A stretch of DNA of 64,000 bases from Lepisosteus oculatus (taxonomy: Eukaryota; Chordata; Actinopteri; Semionotiformes; Lepisosteidae), in assembly GCF_040954835.1 (NCBI RefSeq), contig NW_027168320.1, positions 1 through 64,000 on the forward strand, given 5' to 3'. The notes beneath the pieces were generated by a model, which saw only the letters and a list, made by a program, of their open reading frames with translations, ran no database searches and had not been told where the DNA came from. Below, piece by piece: positions 1 to 9,850 of this stretch. The first letter of the stretch is position 1; every line of letters begins with the position of its first letter. The position numbers and the translations under genes were made by a program.

Positions 1-1035
1 CTTGTAGTAGTACAGCAGACCTTTCCAGGTGAGCAGATCACAGAGTCCGAAATAAGCTTCCTCCATCAAACAAAGTACCTGAACATGACTCTGTCTTCAT
101 AAAAGCGCCCCTGTAATAAAGAGATTAAATCCAAAATCAAGAGGGCAGTTGCCTACTGAAATACAAGAAGTCATCAATTTTAACCTAGCAACACATTAAA
201 GGCTGCATCTATACAAGTGCGATTCTAGAAATGCTCACCAGATTACGTTTTAAGAAGGAACTGCACCTCAGGTTCCGCTGAGATCTTAACTCGGATGGCA
301 GGATTCAGAGTCCGGAGTGCGGACTGATGGCGAACGGAGGGTCCACATACTGTGGATCCCTCAGTGATCTTCCGCGTATTCAAACCGCCAGCGTGTGACT
401 CCCCTGTCCCTGTGACCTCATTGGTCTGCTCTCTCCTCTGTGCAGCCGAGCCCGACTCACGGTAAAGTGAAAAAAAAGATGCCCTCAACGTGAGATTTAC
501 TCTGGAGCGAGGATAGATGTTACCTTTTTATCATTGAACAGGATGTATGTGATGTGGCGACTAGGTTCAATTTTGTATCCTCTTTAAAAGATTAAGGACT
601 GGGGTGAGTGTGATTTACCACCCTTTCAGCTAAGAACCCGACTTGCGCATCGTTTAAGCTGCATTGACTCGGTCATTTAACTCTTCTCCATTAGCAGGGT
701 TAAGGTTAAAGAAAAAAACATTGCTGACTTCTTTTTTTTTTGCCAGCCGCTAGCGCTGATTAGCAAGGCTTGTATTTCATGTTTTGCAAGTTGCATCCAT
801 TTTAAGAAAAACAAGTCGCGTTAAAGACAGGAAATGAATACTTGCATTTAATTAAGTCTAGCCGTAGGCGGTTGTCTGTAATGACCAGTTCTGTTCGAGA
901 AGACACAACAAAGAAGGCACCGGTGGGATTCGAACCCAGGATATTCTGTTTACTAGGCAGGCGCTTTAACCAACTAAGCCACGGCGCCCCAGGAGTGCTG
1001 TTCTTTTGCAGCCACTTGGACACACCACTCAGACA
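1..1035 (-). repeat. Thr-tRNA module, copy A
   Basis: About 1 kb of non-coding DNA ending in a tRNA-Thr gene. The same sequence recurs at about 34262-35285 (inverted), 49330-50350 (same orientation) and 62855-63365 (inverted, shorter). It includes a stretch rich in A and T runs around 700-770. Homology to the copies at 49.3 and 61.7-63.4 kb continues past 1035 into the Ser-GCT gene. No protein gene is supported. Confidence 0.8.
915..988 (-). tRNA. tRNA-Thr (AGT), degenerate
   Basis: 74-nt cloverleaf on the minus strand with a GGCGCCG acceptor, an intact A box and B box (GGTTCGAATCC) and a CTAGTAA anticodon loop giving AGT. Two anticodon-stem pairs and one T-stem pair are mismatched compared with the copy at 34298-34371, so it may be decaying. 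Terminal discriminator is T. Confidence 0.75.
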
Positions 1036-1367
1036 CATCTGCATTCGGTGTGTGCTCCGCCTGCTTGCTGAGCAAGTTGCCACCTTTACATACAATAGCA
1101 ACATCGACACCAAGAGAAAGGATGACAAATGGCTCTTATCTGGAACTTTTCATGTCCAAGGAGCTCAATATGCTTTCTGTGTACAACAGGGCCACTGAAC
1201 TCCACACTGGCCACTGAACCACAGCAGTGGCTTGCTGGCTTGACATCTCCCAAGGAAAATGTTGAAATCACATGTGGAACAGGAAAATGACCCTCGAGTA
1301 CGAGGGAAAAAAAAGAAAAAGATCATCTGGAGCGCGCCAACCCATGTCCGGACAGCCCAGTTTCGTC

Positions 1368-1449
1368 GACAAGGTGGCTGAGTGGTTAAGGTGATGGACT
1401 GCTAATTCATTGTGCTCTGCAGTCATGGGTTCAAATCTCATTCTCGTCG
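1368..1449 (+). tRNA. tRNA-Ser (GCT), mutated copy
   Basis: 82-nt class II tRNA with a long variable arm. The anticodon loop reads CTGCTAA (GCT). Several substitutions weaken acceptor and T-stem pairs relative to the copy at 50706-50787. It lies about 380 bp from the Thr gene, as in the other two copies of this pair at 50.3 and 62.5 kb. Confidence 0.78.
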
Positions 1450-2162
1450 CTCTCCATGTCTGACACATGTGCCTGTTTGACGTCGGCCCTCCTGTTGCTT
1501 GCTCCGGTGCTAGAGCCGTACATTTTCTAGCGGTGGCTGAACATGGTATAGTAGGCCAACGTCGGTATCGAGCAGTGACAGTAACAGTACTTACTGCGCC
1601 CCATAAGAAATCGTTTGTCCCTGTTCAAAAGAGATTGTGCGATGTCCTGCGGCGTTCGTAAAGCAAACCTTTGACAGTTTGAAAAGAGGAATTTATTCTG
1701 CTTCCTGTGCGTGCAGTAGTTACAAAGTTGAACGTCTTTACACGATCTGCTGCAGTTTTCAGTGGGCGGGCTTTGTCAGATGGCTTGAAAAAACGCACTG
1801 TGTTTCGGCTGAACTCCACACGCATGAGCAGTGTCCTGCATGTTTTCTGTGTATAGCTGTCTTTTAACGCATACAGAATTCATTTGAAATCATTGATTTC
1901 TCCAATTAACAAGGGTCCCTTTTTGAACCTGCGAGAAGCATTCTTTCAATGTAACAGATTTACTCCGGGGAAAGCCAGCATGACATTGAGAGTAGCTCAA
2001 GCTTTCAGCACCCATATTGGACTGCGTGTATGCAGACACCACTCAGAATCCCCTGTAAGATTCTCCCTCAATTCCGTTTTTCAGTGCTTTAGCTCTTTCA
2101 AAAGGCTTCGCTTTGCTAGTCACAATCCAAGGCTCATGATAGCATTTGAAAACATTCACCAC
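1450..2162. repeat. joined flanks of Ser, U4 and Gly modules
   Basis: No gene. The Ser-GCT downstream flank runs to about 1588, where it switches to sequence otherwise found downstream of U4 (compare 46790-47110). That continues into the flank preceding the Gly-TCC gene (compare 47097-47345). The switch near 1588 is a module-exchange junction. Confidence 0.65.
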
Positions 2163-2234
2163 TGCGTTGGCCGGGAATCGAACCCGGGTCAACTGCTTGG
2201 AAGGCAGCTATGCTCACCACTATACCACCAACGC
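2163..2234 (-). tRNA. tRNA-Gly (TCC)
   Basis: Canonical 72-nt cloverleaf: GCGTTGG acceptor pairing fully, TATAGTGG in the D arm, CTTCCAA loop giving anticodon TCC, GGTTCGATTCC B box, discriminator A. All stems pair. It is the best preserved Gly-TCC copy here. A LINE-type insertion lies only 39 bp upstream of its 5' end. Confidence 0.95.
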
Positions 2235-2273
2235 ATGCCCACAGGAAGTCTGCAGGACACCACCAGAGAATGC

Positions 2274-3868
2274 TTTTTTTAAAAAATTTTTTATTAAACA
2301 TAGAATTTACAAATACAAATACAACAAGAGGATCAGAGTCATGTACAAGAGAAAAAAAATGCAGCAGAAAAAAGCATTTAACTACCAGAGGTAATTAAGT
2401 AATTATGTGATCAAATTGTATATTTTACATGTATCATATTTTCCTTGCTTTAATATTTCTCAATTATTTATAAACTTTAGTTTCAACATGCATGCGTTTC
2501 CTGTAAAAAATAAAACTCAGCACACAGTTTTTCTTTTAACAACATTTCGAGTACCTCTGGCATTCATGAAAAAGACATACACAAAAGCAAATAACTAACT
2601 CTAAGACTGTCTAAACTATTGAGTTTTTCAAAGAACCAGAACTATAACAGTCCTTAACACTTAACTACACCATTCCAAACTAACACTAAAGAAACACTAG
2701 TATATACTGGTATAACAAATAAAACCAAACATAATCATTAACTGAGCAGTCACTGGGAGCAAATCTCCTTCCCGTCCACAAAGGCCCTCGCTCCCACAAA
2801 GTAGGCTCTCCTCCCCTCTCTTCTGGCAGCTTCAACCTGGGGCCACAGCTGGTTCCTGGTACTCCTGTCCGCAGCAGACAGGTCCTCTGCAAACCTCAGT
2901 TTGTTCCCATTCAAATACTCATTCCCCCTCGCCGCTTGCCACAGCATGTCCCTCGCCGTCCTCTTGGTGAACTGTATTATAATCGATCTGGGGAGCACTT
3001 GCCCAGACATGTTCGCTCTCCCGAGCTTGTGAACAAAGTCAATGGCCGATATTACGTCCTCCTGGTCCGGCAGGGTCCTTTTACAGATACCCTTCACTGT
3101 TGCAACAAGGTCCTTATCACGTTCCTCTTTAACTCCAAATAATTTTAAATTCCATCATCGACGGTATCTATCTACATCGTTCACTTTCAATTCAAGTTCT
3201 TTAATATGCTTTTCTTGTTTGGTATTTACTTGTTTAAGAACTTTTACTTCACTCTTTAAGTCTTCAACCTCTTTAAACACACAGTCCATGGACTTTTTAA
3301 GACTTTCGATTGCGACTGTATTAGATCAAGTCATTTCCTTCAGCTCACCCATGCTCTGTGCCATCATGTTGAAGATGTTGGTCTGGAGCTCCTCCAGCGT
3401 CAGGTTGCCCCTTCCTCTCTTGGCTGCCGGGGTTTTCACAGGTGTGCTGGGCAGGGACTCCGGCTCTTCCTCTGGCAGCTGAGTCTCACTTGGGCTGCGA
3501 GCGCTCGCGTACGAGCGCATCTCCAGCACTCTTTCCACGTCCCCTCCAGCTGCTTCACTTTTCCCTTTAGTTGCCATCAATTTTCTTGTAGTGCTATACA
3601 TATACGATTGAGGTATCTTAGAGTTCTCCTTCGAAGACCCAGCACTCTCTTTTCTTTTCCCAGTGTTACTCATATCGAAATTCTTAAACCTAAAAAAAAT
3701 AGTTTTTTTTTCTTTCAATTATAACTGAAGTTTAAACAAGTAGTGTTAAGTCCTTATTTTTCTGTAGTCAAAAAAAGCAAAAATTAACATTCAGGTCATG
3801 AAAAACTCAAAAAAAATCCTCAACCACTAAACTTTACCTCCCACCTGAGCGCCATCTTGAATGCCCCT
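2274..3868 (-). mobile_element. ORF1-only L1/Tx1-type LINE, copy 1
   Basis: About 1.6-kb retroposon on the minus strand. A poly(A)-type tail appears as T runs at 2274-2300, one L1-type ORF1 follows, and the 5' end contains CAAGATGGCGC. A 15-bp target duplication (ACCACCAGAGAATGC) flanks it at 2259-2273 and 3869-3883; the related flank at 24790 lacks the insert. No reverse-transcriptase ORF is present, so it must have been mobilised by another LINE's enzyme. Confidence 0.85.
2750..3718 (-). pseudogene. L1-type ORF1 pseudogene
   Basis: Encodes an RNA-binding nucleic-acid-chaperone type protein of L1/Tx1 ORF1: basic N-terminus, coiled coil, RRM-like core (RWNLKLFGV) and C-terminal domain (SIIIQFTKRTARDMLW). 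Compared with the copy at 52081-52998 it is interrupted by two CGA-to-TGA stops, in the MIRFN and CRRWN segments, both typical CpG decay. It keeps an acidic linker near residue 60-75 that the other copy lacks. No function is expected. Confidence 0.85.
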
Positions 3869-3883
3869 ACCACCAGAGAATGC

Positions 3884-4462
3884 TCAAGATTTCGGAAGCT
3901 GTCTCCGGGACGTGCTGATTCCACACATCCTGAATAAATCATGATATTGTTAGTTGCTGTAGCTAGACGTTCAAATGAGTTTCATGGCCAGATGGACTGT
4001 TTCCTCCAGCGGTATAGTATTGCAGTGAGACAGCACGATGCCTGCAAGACTATGTCACGCTAAACGCCACAGATTGTGTTTGTCCGTTCGTGTCAGTCAT
4101 CCTGCAGCCACGGGAAGTGGGACACAAACATGCCTCAATGCTTTCAAGACGTTAGGATTTGTTTGTGCAACATCCGAGAAGAGTACTTGTGGCTTGAATG
4201 TGAACTGTACGTGCCCACCCCCTTTCCTCTGTAGTGCATGAGTTCCTCCCGGCATGCCCTTCGTCATTGTTCTGTCATCTTGTATTTAAAGGGTTGTATT
4301 TCTGCTGCTGAAAAGAATCAACGGGTTTCTTTGTTCCCAACGGAGCCCTTGTCTGTCATGAAATTCTTCAAAACCTCAAGCTAGAAGAAGACGACAAATA
4401 TGAAGCGTTACAGCAACGACATGCCATGAGACGATTGATAACGATTTCCATAGGATCCCCGC
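3884..4462 (+). repeat. Gly-TCC flank and U4 5' flank
   Basis: Non-coding module flank. To about 4020 it matches 24790-24940 and 53160-53280. From about 4020 it is the U4 upstream region, also seen at 47363-47846, 53280-53774 and inverted at 23941-24430. It holds the distal promoter motif at 4243-4263. Confidence 0.75.
4243..4263 (+). promoter_or_regulatory. SPH/ZNF143-like distal element of U4
   Basis: TTCCTCCCGGCATGCCCTTC resembles the SPH (Staf/ZNF143) element of vertebrate snRNA enhancers. It sits about 220-240 bp upstream of the U4 start, the usual distance for a distal sequence element. The same motif at the same spacing is present in the copies at 23796, 47847 and 53775 but not at 46378. 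Confidence 0.55.
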
Positions 4463-4477
4463 GGTTGCCTGGCAACC
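4463..4477 (+). promoter_or_regulatory. X-box (RFX-type) palindrome at U4 start
   Basis: GGTTGCCTGGCAACC is a perfect inverted repeat ending 3 bp before the U4 RNA. It fits the RFX X-box (two GTTGCC half sites). It is kept in the other U4 copies, with one mismatch at 23944-23958. A role in U4 transcription is inference. Confidence 0.5.
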
Positions 4478-4480
4478 GTC

Positions 4481-4625
4481 AGCTTTGCGCAGTGGCAGTA
4501 TCGTAGCCTGTGAGGTTTAGCCGAGGCGGGATTATTGCTAGTTGAAAACTTTTCCCAATACCCCGCTTCCGCCGGTTTGCAATACAATCAGCGAAAGCTA
4601 TTTTTGACAGTCTCGTTAGAGACTG
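4481..4625 (+). ncRNA. RNU4: U4 snRNA, copy 1
   Basis: 145-nt U4 spliceosomal RNA, which pairs with U6 in the U4/U6 di-snRNP. The 5' AGCTTTGCGCAGTGGCAGTAT, the GATTATTGCTA segment of the U6-pairing region, the CTTTTCCCAATACCCCGC region and the 3' hairpin are recognisable. The Sm site reads CTATTTTTGA where other copies have CAATTTTTGA, and the body reads GGCGGGATT where others have GGCGCGATT. The whole gene layout is present: distal SPH, X-box and 3' box. A transposon begins 63 bp downstream. Confidence 0.93.
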
Positions 4626-4633
4626 AGCAAGGT

Positions 4634-4646
4634 GTTTAAAGACAGA
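4634..4646 (+). terminator. snRNA 3' box of U4
   Basis: GTTTAAAGACAGA matches the vertebrate snRNA 3' box consensus GTTTN0-3AAARNNAGA, 8 nt after the RNA 3' end. In Pol II snRNA genes this element directs Integrator-dependent 3' processing. Equivalent boxes follow the copies at 46378 (46531-46543), 53775, and 23796 (23775-23787, minus). Confidence 0.85.
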
Positions 4647-4692
4647 TTTGGTCATGGTGACATCATGGTAGAAAGAAGCGAGCTTGTTCCCA

Positions 4693-5239
4693 GTGGGCAT
4701 TGATTCGTCGAATATACGTATATTTACGGCGAAATTACGGCTATACGTATATATACGTCGCCTCGACGTATAATCAACGTCGAATTGCAACCGTAAAATT
4801 GACGACATTAACAAACGCATATATAACGTCGAAAACACATCTAACACAGTGCATGAGGCTTTTTACTGTATGTATCGTGTGTGCCGCAACTAGGAGTATA
4901 CGGCACTCTGCACAGTGTACGAAGTAAATTATTTTCGCAGCAATTAATTTACATGTGTATAATAAATATAGTAAATATAATAAATTAATTACTGCGAAAA
5001 TAATTTACTTCGTACACTGTGCAGAGTGCCGTATACTCCTAGTTGCGGCACACACGATACATACAGTAAAAAGCCTCAGGCACTGTGTTAGATGTGTTTT
5101 CGACGTTATATATGCGTTTATTCATGTCGTCGATTTTACGGTTGCAATTCGACGTTGATTATACGTCGAGGCGACGTATATATACGTATAGCCGTAATTT
5201 CGCCGTAAATATACGTATATTCGACGAATCAATGCCCAC
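4693..5239. repeat. foldback, arms about 260 bp
   Basis: Long nearly perfect inverted repeat centred near 4966, with an AT-rich loop of about 40 bp. Both outer ends read GTGGGC/GCCCAC, the transposon terminus. It is rich in TATACGTATA-type steps. Such a structure is typical of foldback MITEs formed from two copies of one element end. Confidence 0.88.
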
Positions 5240-6009
5240 AGCTTAGCATACAAGGGTTTTGCTGAGGGGTCTTGCCACCTGCCTGAAAAAAAACAGTAAA
5301 ATGTTTGAGTGCCTATAGAGTTTCTATTTTTATTTTCTTGACAAAAGTTGATACCATTTCCTGGACACCCCGTCCCCCATCAGTGTGCGGTGCCCGAGGA
5401 AAAATCTGTAGGGGGGCGTCTGAAATTCTGAGGGGGGAGTGATATTTCGGTTGAAACGGAGCTGTTCGGTGCAGCTACCCAAATGAAATCTCGCAGCTAT
5501 GCCATTGATTAGTGCTTCATGATAGAAGATAACGACTAGCAATCTGGTATTTGCGATGAAGTTCAGTTTCACATTTTTCGTCACTCTCACGGTTTGTATT
5601 GCCTGGAGCAAAAAGTACCATAAGCGTTCATTTTTGCAGCTACATGGACGTTCTGAATCGTTAAGAAAAAAATGTTGTAAAACCAACAGAAAGCACAGAC
5701 TGCTATAACTAGTCCTAGTTATATAACAATTTTAAGTATTAAATCGTTACTGCAAGGAACTACTGCAAGGAATCGGTCCACCTGAGCAAACAGGATCGTA
5801 ATGTTGACACTCAATAATATGTGCAGTTCCTGGACGGATAGCCCTCCTGCCCATCAAACAGACTGAGTGACTGTTCGTGTCATTTAGTGTTGTCTGACCA
5901 TTGACAAAGTACAACTATTTTTTTAGGGCGCAAATTAAGTTAGGTAAAACTTTTTGCCCAAAACTGAAGGGGCGACATTCCCCCCTCCCCCCGTGATGCC
6001 AGGCCTGTC
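5240..6009. other. unassigned transposon interior
   Basis: Non-coding sequence between the foldback and the 575-bp repeat. A 118-codon open frame on the minus strand (5330-5686) has no recognisable domain. No RNA gene seen. Confidence 0.4.
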
Positions 6010-6585
6010 CCCATCCTATTCCATAATGTAATTATATATAATACCATACAACAGTGACCGATCCTTACTAACTGCATGCGTTAAAATTGCACATCAGCTC
6101 ATAGCAGGGGGCACATAGCCGCGATGTATTATCAATGTTAAATTTCAACCATAATATCGACAACATTAATAAACGCATACGTTGAGAAAATATCGAACCC
6201 AGCATATTTTCCGGTTATATACCACAATGCATTGCTAGTATTCGTTGGTCACCATTTTGGACACGTTTTTCAAACGTAGAAGTATATCCGCAAATATCTC
6301 AGCAATCCTCTTTTGACGAGTAAGTATGAACAATAATAATACTATCTGAATACATACAGATCTTTCTTAATATTATTTTGATTAAAATAGTATGTGAATA
6401 AGCAAAAAAATGGCACATAAAATAGTGTGAATGGGGAAGATGACACAAAATCGTTTTGCCATTTCTCTTATTCTTATTCTATGTTGTACTTTCAAACTTT
6501 GGGTACTCTTTAATTAGGATAGACTTTATTGCTCAACTGCTATGATGCAAGCCAAATTTTATACATTGATTTCAGCTTTGAGCTT
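6010..6585 (+). repeat. 575-bp repeat, left member of inverted pair
   Basis: Near-identical inverted copy at 13086-13660. Part of it (6115-6180) also aligns with diverged sequence in the foldback (4750-4830), suggesting both descend from ends of the same transposon family. Confidence 0.85.
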
Positions 6586-7190
6586 AGTAAACCGTTCATT
6601 TTTTAGATTATACTAAAGAAGATATTAATCATCATTTATTTGGGAAGTAATATTATATAATTTTCTCCTAGCTGCGGTGCTGAAGTCCCACCCTACATCA
6701 ACAGAAAAAGAAATAAAGGAGCACACAATGTGTTACTTGAAGAATGCATATGCAAGGCAGGGGGCCAGGAGATCTGGACTCTGAAAATAATAGGTTTTTG
6801 GTTCTAACAGGACAATTAGACAGGGTTTGCAAATAGTGGACAAAAATCGTCTTAACTTCCATTGTAATATTTTTTTTTCTTGGAAATATAGAAGTTGTAC
6901 ATTTTAAAATGTATATTTGAATCAAAATGTGGTTTTGAGTTAGTGTGTTAATGTAATTAGTTTTGTGTTTGTCATTACTATACTGTATATTGCCATGTTA
7001 CCAGAATTTGTAGGTGAAGTTTAAGACTAGTTGTGTTTTTTATGATTATTGCCCATATGTTGATTGTTGATTGATTGTATACAATGTATAATTTGAAATA
7101 CATATGTTTCAGGTGTGAATGTGTATTTTCAGAATAAATTTCTAAACCTAATCATTGGCTTGGTTTACTTGTTTCTACACCTATAAAATC
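6586..7190. other. AT-rich unassigned stretch
   Basis: AT-rich DNA inside the 3-kb transposon, with no motif, RNA gene or convincing open frame that I can identify. Confidence 0.4.
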
Positions 7191-7194
7191 TATC

Positions 7195-7620
7195 TTTGAT
7201 GTATAATAGACCTCTACCCATATACGTATAATAGACCTCTAAAATTATCCGTATAAAAGACCTCTAACCATATACGTATAATAGACCTCTAAAGTTATGC
7301 GTATAATAGACCTCTAACCATATACGTATAATAGACCTCTAAAGTTATCCGTATAATAGACCTCTAACCATATACGTATAATAGACCTCTAAAGTTATAC
7401 GTATAATAGACCTCTAACCATATACGTATAATAGACCTCTAAAGTTATACGTATAATAGACCTCTAACCATATACGTATAATAGTCCTCTAAAGTTATCC
7501 GTATAATAGACCTCTAAAGTTATCCGGAACTCCAACCATATATGTATAATAGTCCTCTAAATTTATCCGTATAATAGAACTCCAACCATTTATGTATAAT
7601 GAACGTCTAAACATAGACGT
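7195..7620. repeat. 25-bp tandem repeat, alternating A/B units
   Basis: About 16 units of a 25-bp repeat, CGTATAATAGACCTCTAA plus either a CCATATA or an AGTTATC end, alternating to give a 50-bp higher-order period. Units become irregular after 7500 and lead into the transposon's right terminus. Confidence 0.88.
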
Positions 7621-7730
7621 ATAACTTTAGACGTACATTAGAATTTCATTCTAGACGAATTGTAGACCACATTTAGACGTCTAAGGTATGCGTTTAATAG
7701 ACGTATATTATACGTCTTTTGCCCACTGGG

Positions 7731-8265
7731 TTACGTCTCAACAGAAACGCTCTTTAGCTCTTTCAGCGTTATGCAGAGAACAGCGTCTGTCGAGATCACT
7801 TTTGAGTCAGCGCGAAACGTCGTGTGCTGTCAGTTTGATTTCATATTGCTCGTAGCGGCGCCCGGCTTTTGTCTGTCAAACGTTAGGTTGCGCTTCTTCA
7901 TGCTGCATCGTCGGCATGAGTGGAGCTTTATAAACGTCTGTACTTACTGCGCCCCATAAGAAATCGTTTGTCCCCGTTCAAAAGAGATTGTGCGATGTCC
8001 TGCAGCAAACCTTTGACAGTTTGAAAAGAGGAATTGATTCTGCTTCCTGTGCGTGCAGTAGTTACAAAGTTGAACGCCTTTACACGATCTGCTGCAGTTT
8101 TCAGTGGGCGGGCTTTGTCAAATGGCTTGGAAAAACGCACTGTGTTTCGGCTCGGGAAACATCATGAGCAGTGTCCTGCATGTTTTCTGTGTATAGCTGT
8201 CTTTTAACGCATACAGAATTCATTCGAAATCATTGATTTCTCCAATTAACAAGGGTCCCTTAAAG
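7731..8265 (+). repeat. U4 3' flank module
   Basis: Continuation of the U4 module after the transposon: same as 46567-47110 and 53977-54435, and inverted at 23215-23735. Starts with GTTACGTCTC. No RNA gene or protein gene identified within it. Confidence 0.78.
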
Positions 8266-8923
8266 GATGAGTCAAAGTAACGTCTAATCGGATTAGTTTC
8301 CTTAGAGCTGGTTCAGAGTTTGCGCAAGAGTTTACCTTTCACAGATGCGCAAAGAAGAACGTTGGGGGTGCACGCTTCAAGGCGCCTTACAGCTGTAGGG
8401 AGTGATTCGAGGCGATTCATGGCGTGTGCTCGTTCCCTTATACCGTACGCCCCGGGGTGCAGTGCTACGATGACGTACAATACCGCTTGGGCACGTAACG
8501 GCGTTATATGCGAGTGCGGGACGTGAGGGTTTTCGTTTGTTCGTTTTGTTTTGCTCTGCTTTGCTTTGTTTTGCTTTCCATCGCGTTGGTAAGAGCGTAA
8601 ATAAAAAGGCGATTCCTGCATCTACCACTAATGTAAGAGCTATTTCCAGTGCGACGTGGTGCGGCTTTCAAATGCTTGTGGGCATTTCTCTGTTGTTGAT
8701 TCTTTTTTTGTGTGTAACAAAGTGGCATTTTCATGTCCGGACGGGGAGACTTTATCATTCCGACATGAAGCCACCCTTAAGTCCTCTGAGGCGTGTCTGT
8801 CTGCAAGGCTTGTATTGTGGAAATGTTTTTTTGAAACGGAGAACGACTTTGAAATAGGCTTCCGCCGGCGCCTCGCGATCCAGGTAAGATTGTAGCAAGA
8901 ACGCAGCGGCAGCGGGGCTTGCT
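8266..8923 (+). repeat. Ser-tRNA module 5' flank
   Basis: Non-coding repeat with a run of TTTGC/TTTTGC words near 8540-8575. Related copies lie at 13860-14468, 55150-55720, 60205-60790 and, inverted, at 22880-23165, 25010-25520, 28724-29160 and 57995-58270. Several of these no longer carry the tRNA. Confidence 0.75.
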
Positions 8924-9005
8924 GTAGTCGTGGCCGAGTGGTTAAGGCGATGGACTAGAAATCCGTTGGGGTCTCCCCGCGCAAGCTCGAATCCTGCCGA
9001 CTACG
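8924..9005 (+). tRNA. tRNA-Ser (AGA)
   Basis: 82-nt class II tRNA: GTAGTCG acceptor pairing with CGACTAC, loop CTAGAAA giving anticodon AGA, long variable arm (GGGGTCTCCCC), discriminator G. The B box reads AGCTCGAATCC rather than GGTTCGAATCC, which could weaken transcription. Confidence 0.88.
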
Positions 9006-9218
9006 TTGTCCGCCTCCAGTTGGTGTGTTCCGGCGCAAGCAAAGAAGCGCGCCTCTTTGCTGTTTCTGGTGGTTTTAAAACACCCAATCGCTTGTACCCG
9101 CTGCCTTGGAAATAAATTCTTCAGCGTCCGTGAATGGCATTTTGCAGCTGGAAGCAGATGTCGACGCGTTTTGCACAGAGCACCAAAAAAGCGTCTTTTT
9201 TGAAGTCCCAGGCACTAA

Positions 9219-9289
9219 GCATTGGTGGTTCAGTGGTAGAATTCTCGCCTGCCATGCGGGAGGCTCGGGTTCGATTCCCGGCCAATGCA
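9219..9289 (+). tRNA. tRNA-Gly (GCC)
   Basis: 71-nt tRNA: GCATTGG/CCAATGC acceptor, CTGCCAT loop giving GCC, GGTTCGATTCC B box, discriminator A. A 5S-derived SINE follows 60 bp downstream, as at the related Gly loci near 48.2 and 57.8 kb and at the degenerate one at 59.0 kb. Confidence 0.93.
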
Positions 9290-9352
9290 GTGGCTTTTGC
9301 AGCAAGCGGCTCCATCACTTGCATCCCCTTGCAACTCGCAACTCAAAAAACC

Positions 9353-9597
9353 CACTGAAGCTAAGCAGGTGTGAGCCAGGTCAGTACCCGGATGAGGGTG
9401 AGCTACAGGAAAAAACAAAGCTTTCAGCTGGAAGCGGTGTTAATGGTGCCGGCGGGGGGGGGCGCTCACCCTGAGGTCTGTGCGGGTCCCAATGCCCCAG
9501 TATAGTGACGGAGATGCTGTGTTGTAAGAGGGCGCTGTCTTTTGGATGAGATGTAAAACCGAGATCACAGCGCTCTGTGGTCATTAAAAATGACCAC
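9353..9597 (+). mobile_element. 5S-headed SINE (SINE3 type)
   Basis: The head contains a 5S rRNA internal-promoter-like segment (GCTAAGCAGG, CCAGGTCAGTACCCGGATG), then a GGAAGCGGTGTTAATGG body and a tail with GGGCGCTGTCTTTTGGATGAG and GTGGTCATTAAAAATG. The 5S box C region plus this tail is the structure of SINE3-type elements. Diverged, probably inactive. Confidence 0.72.
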
Positions 9598-9850
9598 CAA
9601 AACCTTTGACAAAAGCTTTTGGTAATTGATGGTCTTCAATAATGCTTCTCCTTTAGGTACATTTTAAATCAGCTGAAAAATGCTGTGAAATGGGGGGGCA
9701 ATTCAGGCCAGTGTAGGATTTGGGTTACAAGAACCATGAAAATGCACGAGAAAGCCCGTACACTGAATTACACGGCTTTCTATTCAAAGGAGGGCAAAAG
9801 AAATTCCCTGAGATCGATTTTTTGCAGCACAGAGAGGATTACTGTCATGA
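9598..9850 (+). repeat. Ile-tRNA module 5' flank
   Basis: Non-coding flank shared with 59260-59524. The module continues 3' of the tRNA to about 10445 (also 54536-55075 and 59599-60120) and contains a short inverted repeat of GGAGCCTCAC around 10205-10240. Confidence 0.75.

Larger units (their letters stand above)
4689..7730. mobile_element. 3-kb DNA transposon inserted in U4 module
   Basis: Begins CCCAGTGGGC and ends GCCCACTGGG, a 10-bp terminal inverted repeat. The flanks GCTTGTT and TTACGTCTC join, minus one TT, to the uninterrupted GCTTGTTACGTCTC seen at 46569 and 53979, so the insertion duplicated 2 bp (TT). Inside are a near-perfect foldback, a copy of a 575-bp repeat also found inverted at 13.1 kb, and a 25-bp tandem array. 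No transposase is recognisable, so it is a non-autonomous element; superfamily not assigned. Confidence 0.8.

Noticed and set aside
802-1198. Open frames of 108-118 codons repeated at 50140-50536 and 62756-63205
   Set aside because: They read through the tRNA-Thr gene and its flank in shared modules; no protein motif, and length varies with point changes.
5330-5686. Possible transposase in the 3-kb transposon
   Set aside because: 118 codons with no catalytic or DNA-binding motif visible.
9353-9420. 5S rRNA gene
   Set aside because: Only a box-C-like part of 5S is present and it leads into a SINE body; not a 5S gene.
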